Part shown: one piece after another, positions 38,149 through 47,848 of the stretch
How positions within the stretch are numbered: position 1 is the first letter of the stretch
Layout of the letters: each line of letters begins with the position of its first letter
The notes under the pieces: generated by a model
Database searches by the model: none
The model's input: the letters and a program-made list of their open reading frames with translations, nothing else
Told to the model about the DNA's origin: nothing
Assembly: GCA_965237575.1 (NCBI GenBank)
Contig: CBDEGI010000004.1
Coordinates: 62,001-126,000 of the forward strand
DNA from: JAKZVK01 sp965237575
GTDB taxonomy: Bacteria; Acidobacteriota; Terriglobia; Bryobacterales; UBA6623
DNA length: 64,000 bases
Direction: 5' to 3'
Translations under genes and position numbers: made by a program

Positions 38149-40737
38149 ATGAACCGCTATCTGATCCTCGTAGGCATTGCCCTGGTTCTCGCCGGCAGTG
38201 GAGATCTTGGCGCCGCCGAGGACACCGAACTACCTCCCGCTCTGTCCGAGCCAGTCGCCTACGAGCGCGACGTCGAGCCGATCCTCCACAAGAACTGCTA
38301 CCTCTGCCACGGGCCGTCGCAACAGATGAATGGGTTGCGGCTCGACCGCCGGGCCGATGTTCTCAAAGGCGGGCACTCAGGCAAAGCCGTCCTGCCGGGC
38401 GACAGCGCCCGCAGTGCTTTGATTCACCGGGTGGCGAGCGACAAAGAAGGCTTCAAAATGCCGCCCGCGGGAACGCCCCTTTCGACCCGCGAGATCGCGA
38501 CGCTGCGAGCTTGGATCGACCAGGGGATGGAGTGGCCTGAAGACGCCGTCACCGAGAAAAAGGATCGATCGAAAGCCAAGTCGCTTTGGTCCTTCCAACC
38601 CATCAAGCACCCTGCGGAACCGCAAGTCAGCAACACCGCCTGGGTGCGCAACCCCATCGACGCTTTCGTTCTCGCCAAGCTCGAAGCCGAGGGAATCGAA
38701 CCCTCGGCCGCCGCCGACAAGATCACGCTCCTTCGCCGCGTCAGCTTTGACCTCACCGGCCTCCCCCCGACGCCCGACGACGTCACAACCTTCCTCGAAG
38801 ACGACACGCCCGCGGCCTATGAGCGGCTGGTCGACCGCCTACTCAACTCGCCGCACTATGGCGAGAAGTGGGCGCGCCACTGGCTCGATCTCGCGCGCTA
38901 CGCCGACAGCGACGGCTACGAGAAAGACCTCGACCGCCCCTACGCCTGGCGCTGGCGGCATTGGGTCATCGATGCGCTCAACCGCGACATGCCGTTCGAC
39001 GAATTCACCATCGCGCAGATCGCGGGCGATCTGTTGCCCGACGCCTCGGTCGAGCAACGCGTCGCAACGGGCTTTCACCGCAACGCGCTCAAGAACCGCG
39101 AGGCCGGCGTGAAACGCGCCGAGGCGCGCTTCGAGGAAGTCATCGACCGCACTAACACGGTGGGCACGGTTTGGCTCGGCCTCACTGTCGGCTGCGCGCA
39201 ATGCCACGATCACAAGTACGACCCGCTCAGCCAGCAGGAATACTATCAGCTCTTCTCGTTCTTCAATAGCGCCGACGAGGCCGAAATCGCCGCGCCGCTC
39301 GCGGGCGAAATGGGACCGTATCTGCGCGCGCTGCCCGCCTATCGAAAGCAGCGCGAGGCCTTGCTCGATGAGTTCGAGATCGCTCCCTTGCAGGTGAAAT
39401 GGGAAGAGAAGATCCGCCGCGCCATGGACCATCCCGGCGAGAACACCGCCTGGGACTTCCAGATCACGGCGATGCGCGCCACGCTCGACAGCGCCGACCG
39501 GCGCTTGAAGACGCCCATCGAAAGGCGCACGCAGTATCAGAAGGACATCGTTACCGACTACTTCGTGCGCCGCTACGGCCCCGAGCTTGCCAAGGACGAC
39601 TGCGCGGTAGACGCCTTCAAGGAACTACAGCGCAAGCTCGGGGAGATCAAGAAGCCGGTCCCTTTTCTGACGCGCGCCTACGCGCTGACGCCCTATCCTG
39701 AGCCAGTCACAACCCATGTCGCCATTCGCGGCGACTGGCGCCGCCCGGGCATCCCTGTCAAATCGGCAACCCCGACGTTCCTGCCTGCCTTGCCCACGGG
39801 TGACGATCCACCCCGGCTTTTACTGGCGCGCTGGCTTGTCGACGAAAGCAACCCGCTCACCGCGCGCGTGACCGCGAACCGCGTGTGGCAGGAATTCTTC
39901 GGACGCGGCCTCGTGCGCACCTCGGACGACTTCGGCACGCAGGGCGAGCCGCCGACGCACCCCGAACTGCTCGACTGGCTGGCTTCGGAGTTCGTCACGC
40001 AGGACTGGAGCCTGAAGCGCTTGCACAAGACGATCGTCCTGTCATCGACCTACCGCCAGCGATCGGACGCGCGTCCCGACGTTAGCGAGCGCGACTCGGA
40101 CAACTCGCTTTTTGCCCGCCAGGCGCGTCTGCGGCTCAGCGCCGAGCTCGTTCGTGACGCCGCCCTTGCCGCCGGCGGCCTGCTCTATCCCAAGATCGGA
40201 GGCAAGAGCATCCGGCCGGTGCAGCCCGAAGGCGTGTCGAAAGTCACCTACGGGAGCTCGACCTGGCAGGCGAGCGAAGGGCGCGAACGCTATCGCCGCG
40301 GATTGTACGTTCACTATAAGCGGACCTCGCCCTACCCAATGCTGGCCAACTTCGACCAGCCGAACTCGACGGTCAGCGCGACCCAACGGCGCCGCTCGAA
40401 CACGCCGCTGCAAGCGCTCAATCTATTAAACGATCCCGTCTTTTTTGAAGCGGCTCAGGCGCTGGCGTTCCGGGTTCTACGGGAATCGAAACCCACGTGG
40501 AACGATCGCCTCAACTACGCCTACCGGCTCTGCGTGGCACGCGACCCAGACAGCAACGAGCGCGACCGCCTCGCGACCTATTTCGAGCAACAGAAAACGA
40601 TCTTCGAGCAAGATCGCAAAGCTGTGGAGTTGGCCACACCCGGCGGCATCTCAAACATCGATCCGGTTAAGTTGGCCGCCTGGGTAAGCGTCGCCCGCAG
40701 CCTGATGAACCTCGACGAGTTCATCACCAGGGAGTAA
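38149..40737 (+). CDS. PSCyt1-DUF1549-DUF1553 secreted cytochrome-like protein, second copy
   Basis: The 862-residue protein has a signal peptide (to about residue 22), a heme motif CYLCH (residues 50-54), DUF1549 with a second CxxCH (CAQCHDHKYDPLSQQEYY region, near residue 345) and a C-terminal DUF1553. It follows the same plan as the copy at 5.3-7.8 kb. It lacks the long Glu/Lys/Arg coiled-coil insert, and the middle part here is shorter and less charged. Its DUF1501 partner follows 52 bases on, with a palindromic repeat in between. The biochemical role is unestablished; electron transfer to an exported hydrolytic partner is a common guess. Confidence 0.9.
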   Translation: MNRYLILVGIALVLAGSGDLGAAEDTELPPALSEPVAYERDVEPILHKNCYLCHGPSQQMNGLRLDRRADVLKGGHSGKAVLPGDSARSALIHRVASDKEGFKMPPAGTPLSTREIATLRAWIDQGMEWPEDAVTEKKDRSKAKSLWSFQPIKHPAEPQVSNTAWVRNPIDAFVLAKLEAEGIEPSAAADKITLLRRVSFDLTGLPPTPDDVTTFLEDDTPAAYERLVDRLLNSPHYGEKWARHWLDLARYADSDGYEKDLDRPYAWRWRHWVIDALNRDMPFDEFTIAQIAGDLLPDASVEQRVATGFHRNALKNREAGVKRAEARFEEVIDRTNTVGTVWLGLTVGCAQCHDHKYDPLSQQEYYQLFSFFNSADEAEIAAPLAGEMGPYLRALPAYRKQREALLDEFEIAPLQVKWEEKIRRAMDHPGENTAWDFQITAMRATLDSADRRLKTPIERRTQYQKDIVTDYFVRRYGPELAKDDCAVDAFKELQRKLGEIKKPVPFLTRAYALTPYPEPVTTHVAIRGDWRRPGIPVKSATPTFLPALPTGDDPPRLLLARWLVDESNPLTARVTANRVWQEFFGRGLVRTSDDFGTQGEPPTHPELLDWLASEFVTQDWSLKRLHKTIVLSSTYRQRSDARPDVSERDSDNSLFARQARLRLSAELVRDAALAAGGLLYPKIGGKSIRPVQPEGVSKVTYGSSTWQASEGRERYRRGLYVHYKRTSPYPMLANFDQPNSTVSATQRRRSNTPLQALNLLNDPVFFEAAQALAFRVLRESKPTWNDRLNYAYRLCVARDPDSNERDRLATYFEQQKTIFEQDRKAVELATPGGISNIDPVKLAAWVSVARSLMNLDEFITRE

Positions 40738-40739
40738 AT

Positions 40740-40765
40740 GTAGGGGCACGCCATGGCGTGCCCGC
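40740..40765. repeat. GTAGGGG-type palindromic repeat with changed core
   Basis: GTAGGGGCACGCCATGGCG followed by TGCCCGC. Compared with the other copies, the inner arms have G-to-C and C-to-G changes on both sides, so pairing is kept. It occupies half of the 52-base gap between the PSCyt1 and DUF1501 genes. Confidence 0.88.
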
Positions 40766-40789
40766 TGTCGATCGCGCCCACGGACATCT

Positions 40790-42235
40790 ATGAACACGGA
40801 ACAACTACAACTGATTCGCTCCCGACGCGACTTCCTCAAGAACGTCGCCGCAGGCGTCGGCACGATGGCCCTCGGCGACCTGCTCACCGCCGACGGCCTC
40901 ACCGCCGCCTCGCTGCCGGCTGACAACCCGCTGGCCCCGAAAGACCCTCACTTCGCCCCTAAGGCCAAGCACGTCATCTTCATGTTCATGGAGGGCGGGC
41001 CGACGCAGTTCGAGTTGTTCGACGAGAAACCGGCGCTCGCGAAATACGACGGACAACCGCTGCCTCCGTCGCTCACGAAAGACCTCAAGCTCGCCTTCAT
41101 CAAGTCGAACGCCGCCGTCATGGCCAGTTCGTTTCCGTTTCGCCCTTACGGCCAATGCGGCATGGAGATGAGCGAGCTGTTGCCGCACCTGGGCTCGACG
41201 GCCGACGACCTCTGTCTTGTACGCTCGATGCACACCGACGCGTTCAACCATCACCCCGGCCAGCTCCTGCTCTTCACCGGCAGCACACAGTTCGGCCGAC
41301 CGACGATGGGCGCTTGGAGCCTCTACGGCCTTGGCAGCGAATCGCAGAACCTGCCGGGCTTCGTTGTTCTTCCGTCCGGCCGGGGGACCAGCGGTGGGGC
41401 GAGCAACTTCTCGAGCGGCTTCCTGCCGTCGCACTATCAGGGCACGATGTTCCGCAACAGCGGCGACCCGATTCTCTACCTCTCGAATCCTGATGGCATC
41501 AACCAAGCCTCGCAGAAGGCCACCATCGACCTGGTCCGCGACCTCAACCAGCATCGCTACGAGTCGAACGGTGACGTCGAGATCGCCTCGCGCATGGCCT
41601 CCTACGAACTGGCGTTTCGGATGCAAATGTCGGGCCCCGAGTTGGTCGACTTCTCGAGCGAGCCGCAACACATCCTCGACCTCTACGGGGTCTCGAGCGA
41701 AGACGACGACACCCGCGAGTTCGCCACCAACTGTCTGCTGGCGCGCCGCATGGTCGAGCGCGGCGTACGCTTCATCATGATGATGGACGCCAGTTGGGAC
41801 GACCACACCGAGTTAAACAAGAAGATCCCCAAACGCCTCCGCAAGATCGACCGGCCCACCGCGGCGTTGATCAAAGACCTCAAGCAGCGCGGCTTGCTTG
41901 ACGAAACCCTGATCGTGTGGGGCGGCGAATTCGGCCGCACGCCGATGGTCGAGCACCGCAAGCCCGAAGACCGCGACAACGCCGGACGCGACCACCACCC
42001 CAACGCTTACAGCATGTGGATGGCGGGCGGCGGCATCCAAGGCGGGCAAGTCGTCGGCAAGACGGACGACTTCTGCCTCAACATCACCGAGGACCCGGTC
42101 CACATCCACGACCTGCAGGCGACGATTCTGCATTGCCTGGGCTTCGACCACAAACGTCTCACCTACCGCCACATGGGGCGCGAGTTCCGACTCACCGATG
42201 TCGCCGGCAACGTCATCAATAAACTCCTCGCCTAA
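40790..42235 (+). CDS. DUF1501 Tat-exported protein, second copy
   Basis: The 481-residue protein starts MNTEQLQLIRSRRDFLKNVA, a twin-arginine signal. Family phrases are HVIFMFMEGGPTQFELFDEK and LIVWGGEFGRTPMVE. The histidines and Asp in RDHHPNAYSMWM and in the C-terminal HKRLTYRHMG region are probable metal ligands, as in the sulfatase-like superfamily. It pairs with the PSCyt1 gene upstream. The two DUF1501 proteins of the window differ enough to suggest old duplication or separate acquisition. Confidence 0.88.
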   Translation: MNTEQLQLIRSRRDFLKNVAAGVGTMALGDLLTADGLTAASLPADNPLAPKDPHFAPKAKHVIFMFMEGGPTQFELFDEKPALAKYDGQPLPPSLTKDLKLAFIKSNAAVMASSFPFRPYGQCGMEMSELLPHLGSTADDLCLVRSMHTDAFNHHPGQLLLFTGSTQFGRPTMGAWSLYGLGSESQNLPGFVVLPSGRGTSGGASNFSSGFLPSHYQGTMFRNSGDPILYLSNPDGINQASQKATIDLVRDLNQHRYESNGDVEIASRMASYELAFRMQMSGPELVDFSSEPQHILDLYGVSSEDDDTREFATNCLLARRMVERGVRFIMMMDASWDDHTELNKKIPKRLRKIDRPTAALIKDLKQRGLLDETLIVWGGEFGRTPMVEHRKPEDRDNAGRDHHPNAYSMWMAGGGIQGGQVVGKTDDFCLNITEDPVHIHDLQATILHCLGFDHKRLTYRHMGREFRLTDVAGNVINKLLA

Positions 42236-42254
42236 TAGCGCCGCTGTTTGAAAT

Positions 42255-42280
42255 GTAGGGGCACGGCATGCCGTGCCCGC
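42255..42280. repeat. GTAGGGG-type palindromic repeat, single copy
   Basis: GTAGGGG then CACGGCATGCCGTG then CCCGC, a perfect core. It lies between the convergent DUF1501 and ribokinase-like stop codons. Confidence 0.88.
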
Positions 42281-42342
42281 GGGTCGCAACACGAAACGTG
42301 CTCGCCTCTGTTACTCACGGAGTGCGGCGACCCGCGGGAGTG

Positions 42343-43338
42343 TCACGCCGCGTCCCGCAACAACCTCTCCACCTCCTCACGGGACGGCATCGACGGCTGG
42401 GCCCCGGCCCTCGTAGTCGACAACGCAGCCGCGGCATTCGCAAACCGGGCTGCCTCCGGCAACACCTTCCCTTCAGCCAGCCCAACCGCCAGGGCGCCGT
42501 TGAACGTATCGCCGGCCGCGGTAGTGTCGACGGCCTCGACCGATAACCCCGCGATCGCTTCGCAGAACCCGTCCCCGGCCACCAGGCAGCCCTGTGGTCC
42601 CAACTTCAACACCACTGTGCCGACCCCCAGAGCGAGCAACTGCTTGGCCGCGGCCTCGGCTTGCTCGATGGTTTCAATCTTGTCCGCTGTCGCCTCCAAC
42701 AACGTGAGCGCCTCCGTCTCGTTGGGCGTCAACAAGTCGACGTTGCCCAACACGTCCCGGCTCAGCGTGCACGCCGGCGCGGGATCGAGAATCGTCGTCA
42801 CCCCCTTCTCTTTCGCAAAAGCCAGCGCTTTCTCGACCGTCTCGATCGGCGTCTCGAGCTGGCAAAGCAGGAAGCCGGCACCATCAAGGTCCGCCAACCT
42901 CGCCACTGCCAGCTCGGGTGACAGTGTGGCATTGGCGCCCGGCGAGATGACGATCAGGTTTTCGCCCGACGGCAGCACCAGAATCGTCGCCGCGCCGGTC
43001 GGTCGGTCGGCCAAACCAACCGCCGCCGTATCCACGCCGGCCGAGCGCAAGCTATCGAGCAGTAGCTTGCCGAGCGAGTCGTCGCCGACCTGCCCGATCA
43101 TCGCGGTCCTGGCACCCATTCGACCGGCGACAAAGGCCTGATTGGCCCCCTTGCCTCCAGCGAAGGTTTCGAGGTTCCCACCCCGCAGCGTCTCGCCCGG
43201 CTGCGGGACTCGTTCCACCCTCTGGACCAAGTCGGTGTTGAGGCTGCCGAGCACGACAATGTCAGCCGCTGCGACCCGAGAAACGATTTCTCGGTTCTCA
43301 GGTCCTCGATCTACCGCCGCTGCTCGGTCGCTTGCCAT
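42343..43338 (-). CDS. ribokinase-type PfkB sugar kinase
   Basis: The 331-residue protein from the ATG at 43338 is a PfkB-fold kinase. It has the N-terminal signature ETFAGGKGANQAFVAGRMG and the C-terminal signature DTTAAGDTFNGAL, whose Asp is the catalytic base. GQVGDDSLGKLLLDSLRSAGVDT and LTPNETEAL are also typical of ribokinases. It should phosphorylate ribose or a related sugar. There are no sugar uptake genes next to it, so the substrate is not certain. A longer start at 43389 adds unconserved residues. Confidence 0.88.
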   Translation of the reverse strand: MASDRAAAVDRGPENREIVSRVAAADIVVLGSLNTDLVQRVERVPQPGETLRGGNLETFAGGKGANQAFVAGRMGARTAMIGQVGDDSLGKLLLDSLRSAGVDTAAVGLADRPTGAATILVLPSGENLIVISPGANATLSPELAVARLADLDGAGFLLCQLETPIETVEKALAFAKEKGVTTILDPAPACTLSRDVLGNVDLLTPNETEALTLLEATADKIETIEQAEAAAKQLLALGVGTVVLKLGPQGCLVAGDGFCEAIAGLSVEAVDTTAAGDTFNGALAVGLAEGKVLPEAARFANAAAALSTTRAGAQPSMPSREEVERLLRDAA

Positions 43339-43420
43339 CCTGAGTCCCGAAGAATCGAGACTCGGCAAGCCTGGAGGCTTTCGCCACAAGGTTCAACGCC
43401 CCCGCTCACTCCGGCGCGGC

Positions 43421-45769
43421 TCACTCGGGCACAGTGAAGACATACAACACTGAGTCGGCGGCCAGCACAAGGTACTGCTTACTGTCGACCGCGTAGGAAA
43501 CAGGGGCGCTCTTGATCGGGGCGCCGAGTTGCCGCCGCCAGAGCAACTCGCCGGTTGCGGCGTCAAGGGCCAGCAGGTGTCCGAAGGCTGTACCGCCGAA
43601 GACGACGCCTCCCGCCGTGGCCAGTACGCCGGGGACGGGCATGCCCTGCAGCAGATTGAAACGCCAGCGATAGTCGCCCGTAAGCGGGTCCAAGGCGCCG
43701 ATGGCGCCGCCTTGGGGGTCGGTGTCGGCGAAGGTGTAGCCGGTGCCGGTATAGGGACGTCCCGCGATCGGTTCTTTGAACTTGCTCGTGTACATGGCGC
43801 AGGCTTCGCGGATGGCGACGTAATAGAGCTCGGTCTCCGGACTGTAGGAGGGAGCGGCCCAGTTGGTGCCGCCCCAGGCGTCGGGACAGGTGCGGACGCC
43901 CTCCACGGTGGGGTCCTTGTTGGGGATGAGGATCGGGCGTCCCTTGGAGTCGAGGCCGTCCGCCCAGTCCTGGTAGATGAAAGCCCGGCCCAGGAGGAAT
44001 TCGCCCGTGATGCGGTCGAGCACGTAGTAGAAGCCGTTGCGGTTGGCTTGGATGAGCAGCTTGCGCGGCCTGCCTTTGAAGTCGGCGTCGAGAATGACTG
44101 CTGCTTGGTTTGAGTCCCAATCGTGAGTGTCGTGCGGCGTGTGTTGGAAGTGCCACTTGAGGCGGCCCGTCTCCGCGTCAAGCGCGAGCACGCTGTCGGA
44201 GTAGAGGTTGTCGCCCTCGCGGACGGTGCCGTCATAGTCGGGCGCGGGGTTGCCGGTGGTCCAGTACAGCGTTTTCGTCTCGATGTCGTAGGAGCCGGTG
44301 AGCCAGGTGGGCGCACCGCCGAAGTCGGCTGATTTGCCGGCCCAGGTGTCGTAGCCGGGTTCATCCTTCTGCGGAACGGCCCAGAAGCGCCACAGCTTCT
44401 CGCCCGTGGCGGCGTCGAAGGCGTCGACCCAGCCGTTCAAGCCGCACTCGCCCGAGGTAACGCCGACGAACACCTTGCCGTCGACCGCGAGCGGCGCGAG
44501 CGTGATCGAGTAGCCCTTGGTGTAGTCGTCGACCGCGACGTCCCAGATGACGTTGCCGGTCTTGGCGTCGAGCGCTAACAGGCGAGTGTCGAGCGTGGCC
44601 AGGTAGAGGCGGTCGCCCAGGATGGCAAAACCGCGGTTGGTCATGACCGTGCAGTAGGCGTGGACGTCGTCGGGCACCTTGTGGCGGTGGCGCCAGATGA
44701 CGCTGCCGGTGCGGGCGTCGAGCGCGGCGGCGTCATTGAGCGGCCCGGTCACGAACATCACGCCGTCGACAATCAACGGAGTTGTCTCGACGGTGCCCCC
44801 TCCGAACTGGAACGACCATTCGTTGTTGAGAGAGGCGACGTTGTCACGAGTGATTTGATCGAGGCGGCTGTAGTGCGTGCCGCGCAAGTTGCCCCAATAG
44901 GTGAGCCAGTTGTGCGGCTCGCTGTCGGCGTTGTAGAGGCGCTCGGTCGTAACGTTGAAGTCGGGGCTGGGCTTCCACTCGGCGGCGGTTTTCGGCGCTT
45001 CTCCCTTCATCAAAAAAGCGATCACATCCTCGACTTGGGACGCTTCGAGCTTGGCGGCGGGCATCAACGACTCGTGGACTTTGCTAACCCGTTTGAGATC
45101 TGCCTTCGAGTGAAGCTGCAGCTTCTCGTTCGTGTCGAGGAACTGAACCGAGAATGTGTCTTCGCTCTTCTTCGCACCCTGGATGATCCGTCCGTCGAGG
45201 AACTCGACCTCGACGGTTTCAAACGACGGGCGCAAGCTTTCGCTGGGGTTGGTGATCGCGGTGCGCAAATCGCCGACGGACTTTTCGTCGCGGATCTTGG
45301 TGAGGTCGGGCCCGAGGCGTCCGCCGGCGCCAACGAAGAAATGGCAGTTGATGCAGCCGGCCGAACCGAAGAAAAGTGTGCGCCCGGCCTCGGGGTCGCC
45401 GGTAATGGGCTCCTGCTTCTCGCTAGACAACGTGCGCAGGTAGGCGACAATCTCGGCGGCCTCGTCGTCGGAGATGGCGAACGGCGGCATCTGGGTGCCG
45501 GGGATGCCTTTGCGGATGTTGAGGATGATCTCGGTATCGGAGCCGCCCCATTTCCAGTTGCCGGTCGTGAGGTCGGAGCCGCGTCCGCCGGTGGCGTTCT
45601 CGCCGTGGCATGCGCCGCACATTTTGGCAAAGCTTTTGCGGCCTGCTTCGATGGTTTCCTTGTCGCGAGCCGTGTCGGGAACAACCTGCGCGGGCGCGAA
45701 AACGGCGGCGAGCGCGAGCGTAACGAGAACGGCGAGGAGACGGAAGGTGCTCTGAAGCGTTTGGTTCAT
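43421..45769 (-). CDS. PQQ-dependent dehydrogenase with two N-terminal cytochrome c domains
   Basis: The 782-residue protein has a signal peptide (to about residue 28), heme motif CGACH (51-55) with probable Met94 ligand, and a second motif CINCH (139-143). An eight-bladed PQQ propeller follows, with repeated 'ALDAxTG' tryptophan-docking motifs (LDARTGSVIW, LDAKTGNVIW, DAATGEKLW). TGNPAPDYDG and THDWDSNQ resemble the metal/PQQ and catalytic Asp regions of quinoprotein alcohol dehydrogenases. Electrons would pass from PQQ through the attached hemes to the respiratory chain. Most quinohaemoproteins have the cytochrome at the C-terminus, so the double N-terminal arrangement is notable. The substrate (alcohol, sugar or aldehyde) is not decided. 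Confidence 0.87.
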   Translation of the reverse strand: MNQTLQSTFRLLAVLVTLALAAVFAPAQVVPDTARDKETIEAGRKSFAKMCGACHGENATGGRGSDLTTGNWKWGGSDTEIILNIRKGIPGTQMPPFAISDDEAAEIVAYLRTLSSEKQEPITGDPEAGRTLFFGSAGCINCHFFVGAGGRLGPDLTKIRDEKSVGDLRTAITNPSESLRPSFETVEVEFLDGRIIQGAKKSEDTFSVQFLDTNEKLQLHSKADLKRVSKVHESLMPAAKLEASQVEDVIAFLMKGEAPKTAAEWKPSPDFNVTTERLYNADSEPHNWLTYWGNLRGTHYSRLDQITRDNVASLNNEWSFQFGGGTVETTPLIVDGVMFVTGPLNDAAALDARTGSVIWRHRHKVPDDVHAYCTVMTNRGFAILGDRLYLATLDTRLLALDAKTGNVIWDVAVDDYTKGYSITLAPLAVDGKVFVGVTSGECGLNGWVDAFDAATGEKLWRFWAVPQKDEPGYDTWAGKSADFGGAPTWLTGSYDIETKTLYWTTGNPAPDYDGTVREGDNLYSDSVLALDAETGRLKWHFQHTPHDTHDWDSNQAAVILDADFKGRPRKLLIQANRNGFYYVLDRITGEFLLGRAFIYQDWADGLDSKGRPILIPNKDPTVEGVRTCPDAWGGTNWAAPSYSPETELYYVAIREACAMYTSKFKEPIAGRPYTGTGYTFADTDPQGGAIGALDPLTGDYRWRFNLLQGMPVPGVLATAGGVVFGGTAFGHLLALDAATGELLWRRQLGAPIKSAPVSYAVDSKQYLVLAADSVLYVFTVPE

Positions 45770-45903
45770 GGGTGGTGTAGGAGTCGCGTCGAGTTTCGAT
45801 CACTCTATCAAAATCTCGATGGGCAGCCAAAACAGAGTCGTGGGTCAGTTTGGCGTGCTTCAACTGTCAGGTGACAAGAAACGCAAGCCGGCCCCGCGCC
45901 GAT

Positions 45904-46155
45904 CTACGGGACCGCCGACGACTTGATCGAGACGCTATATCTGCCCACGCCGTCTCAAGTCCTGAACCACATCTTCGAAGGCCAGATTCGGCTCACTTGT
46001 CCTCTCCCCGAAGGCGGTGAGATCGTCGGCGTCTTCCGACAGCCTCATTGACGATCTCGGAGAGGGTGCGGTCGGTCTGCGCGGCCTTCACCCGGCGGGC
46101 GCGGTGAAGCGCGGGATCGAAGTAGACGGTAACCGGCTTTTGTTCCGCAGCCATA
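45904..46155 (-). pseudogene. decayed RelB/RelE-type toxin-antitoxin locus
   Basis: From the ATG at 46155 the frame reads MAAEQKPVTVYFDPALHRAR and then AAQTDRTLSEIVNEAV, a ribbon-helix-helix antitoxin. After NEAV the sense continues only in another frame: RLSEDADDLTAFGERTSEPN, then LAFEDVVQDLRRRGQI and a stop at 45935. A deletion of a few bases therefore broke the antitoxin. The toxin gene overlaps its end with a GTG at 45948 (GRYSVSIKSSAV) and stops at once at 45904. The rest of the toxin is not seen. Both parts appear dead. Confidence 0.75.
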
Positions 46156-46272
46156 GCTCCAGTTTACCGTTGTACCGTCAAACGTTCCTCGCGCTTCCGA
46201 AACGCTAACTCAGATCGACGATAATGCCGTCACCGCGGGGTGCAACCCCCGGCCAGGTAGAGTGAAGACTCC

Positions 46273-47817
46273 ATGACGACAGACACGGACTGCATCATCA
46301 TCGGCGCCGGTCACAATGGTCTGGTGGCGGCCTGGTATCTGGCGCGCGCCGGGCTGAAGGTCACGGTGTTGGAGCGCCGACATGTCGTGGGCGGCGGGGC
46401 CGTGACCGAGGAGCTGTTCCCGGGCTACCGGCTGAGTGCCTGCTCTTACATCTGCCACATGTTAGAGCGTAAGGTCATCGACGACCTACAGCTTCGCAAG
46501 CATGGCCTGCACATCTACCCCATCGACCCGGTTTCGTTGTTTCCGTTCGAAGACGGGAGTCACTACTGGGCGTGGCACGACGCCGACAAGACCGGCCAGG
46601 AGATCGGCCGGATGCACGGCGTGTCCGCGGCCGACGCCGAGGCCCACCCGCGATGGATTCAATTCTGGGAACAGGCAGGCGGCCTGTTGCGACGTTACTT
46701 TCTAAGGCCGCCGCCGACACTCAGCGAGATCGCTGACGATGTGCGTGGTACGCCCGACGAGCAGGTCTTCGAGACGCTTAGGACCACGTCAGCCCGCGGC
46801 TTGGTCGCGGAGTATTTCCAGGACCAACGGGTTGCCGCCACGGCGCTGGGCTGTCCCGACTATGGGCAGATCAGCGAGCCCGGTAGTGCCCTGGCCCAGG
46901 CCTACTTCAAAACCAATCTGCATACTGCACACGAGGATCTGGGGATTGTACGCGGCGGCATGGGAGGCATCACCCAGGCCATGGCGCGGTCAGCCACGGC
47001 CGCCGGTGTGACAATCCACACCGATGCCCCAGTGCAGAAAGTGGTGATTGAAGAGGGGCATGCCCGGGGCGTCGAGTTGGAGAACGGTGAATCGCTCAGT
47101 GCTTCTCTTGTACTGTCGAATGCCGACCCGAAGTCAACCTTTCTGTGTCTCGTCGGCGAGTCGAACTTGCCCAGCGAGTTCGTCTCCCAGGTGCGGTCGC
47201 TCAAAACGCGATCAGCGTCCCTGAAGTTCCATGCCGCTCTCAAGCGGCTGCCTGACTTCGATCGTTTTCTCCGGCCGGGACTCGACGAAACAAGCCTCGC
47301 CATGATTCGCGTCTTGCCGACGGTCGATGCGATCGAGGCGAGCTGGAACGATGCTATGTCGGGGATACCGACCCGCTACCCCCTGATGCAAATCCAGATC
47401 CCCTCGGTCCTCGACCCGACGTTAGCGCCTTCCAGAGAGCATGTGATGTCGGTGTGGGTCACGTACCAGCCGTCGCACCTGCGGAACGGGTCCTGGGATT
47501 CGGTCCGCCGGGAGGTCGGCGAGGCGCTGATCGGCGAACTGGCGAAATACGCGCCCGACATTCGGGAGTGCATGGTGGATTGGGAGCTGTTCACGCCCGA
47601 AGACATCTCGCAGCGCGTCGCGATGACCGACGGCAATATTCGTCACCTAGACATTCTGCCGGGGCAGATGCTGTCTGACCGTCCGTTGCCCGGATGGGCC
47701 GACTACCGCACGCCGATCGAGGGATTGTACCTATGCGGGTCCGGCACTCACCCCGGCGGCGAGGTCACCGGCGCGCCGGGCCACAATGCGGCCGCAGCGG
47801 TGCTGGCTCGGATGTAA
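46273..47817 (+). CDS. phytoene desaturase-like NAD(P)/FAD oxidoreductase
   Basis: The 514-residue protein has the FAD motif CIIIGAGHNGLVAAWYLARA (about 7-26) and the second motif TVLERRHVVGGGAVTEE. The C-terminus has YLCGSGTHPGGEVTGAPG, the hallmark of the carotenoid-desaturase-like group that includes eukaryotic PYROXD2. No carotenoid synthesis genes lie nearby, so a specific desaturase role is not supported. The ATG at 46273 fits the start of the fold. It is probably cytoplasmic. Confidence 0.85.
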   Translation: MTTDTDCIIIGAGHNGLVAAWYLARAGLKVTVLERRHVVGGGAVTEELFPGYRLSACSYICHMLERKVIDDLQLRKHGLHIYPIDPVSLFPFEDGSHYWAWHDADKTGQEIGRMHGVSAADAEAHPRWIQFWEQAGGLLRRYFLRPPPTLSEIADDVRGTPDEQVFETLRTTSARGLVAEYFQDQRVAATALGCPDYGQISEPGSALAQAYFKTNLHTAHEDLGIVRGGMGGITQAMARSATAAGVTIHTDAPVQKVVIEEGHARGVELENGESLSASLVLSNADPKSTFLCLVGESNLPSEFVSQVRSLKTRSASLKFHAALKRLPDFDRFLRPGLDETSLAMIRVLPTVDAIEASWNDAMSGIPTRYPLMQIQIPSVLDPTLAPSREHVMSVWVTYQPSHLRNGSWDSVRREVGEALIGELAKYAPDIRECMVDWELFTPEDISQRVAMTDGNIRHLDILPGQMLSDRPLPGWADYRTPIEGLYLCGSGTHPGGEVTGAPGHNAAAAVLARM

Positions 47818-47848
47818 CCGGGGCTTCATCTCCTTTCATTCAAACTGC

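Noticed and set aside
44660..45874. A 404-codon plus-strand frame
   Set aside because: Antisense of the PQQ dehydrogenase; no recognisable protein features.
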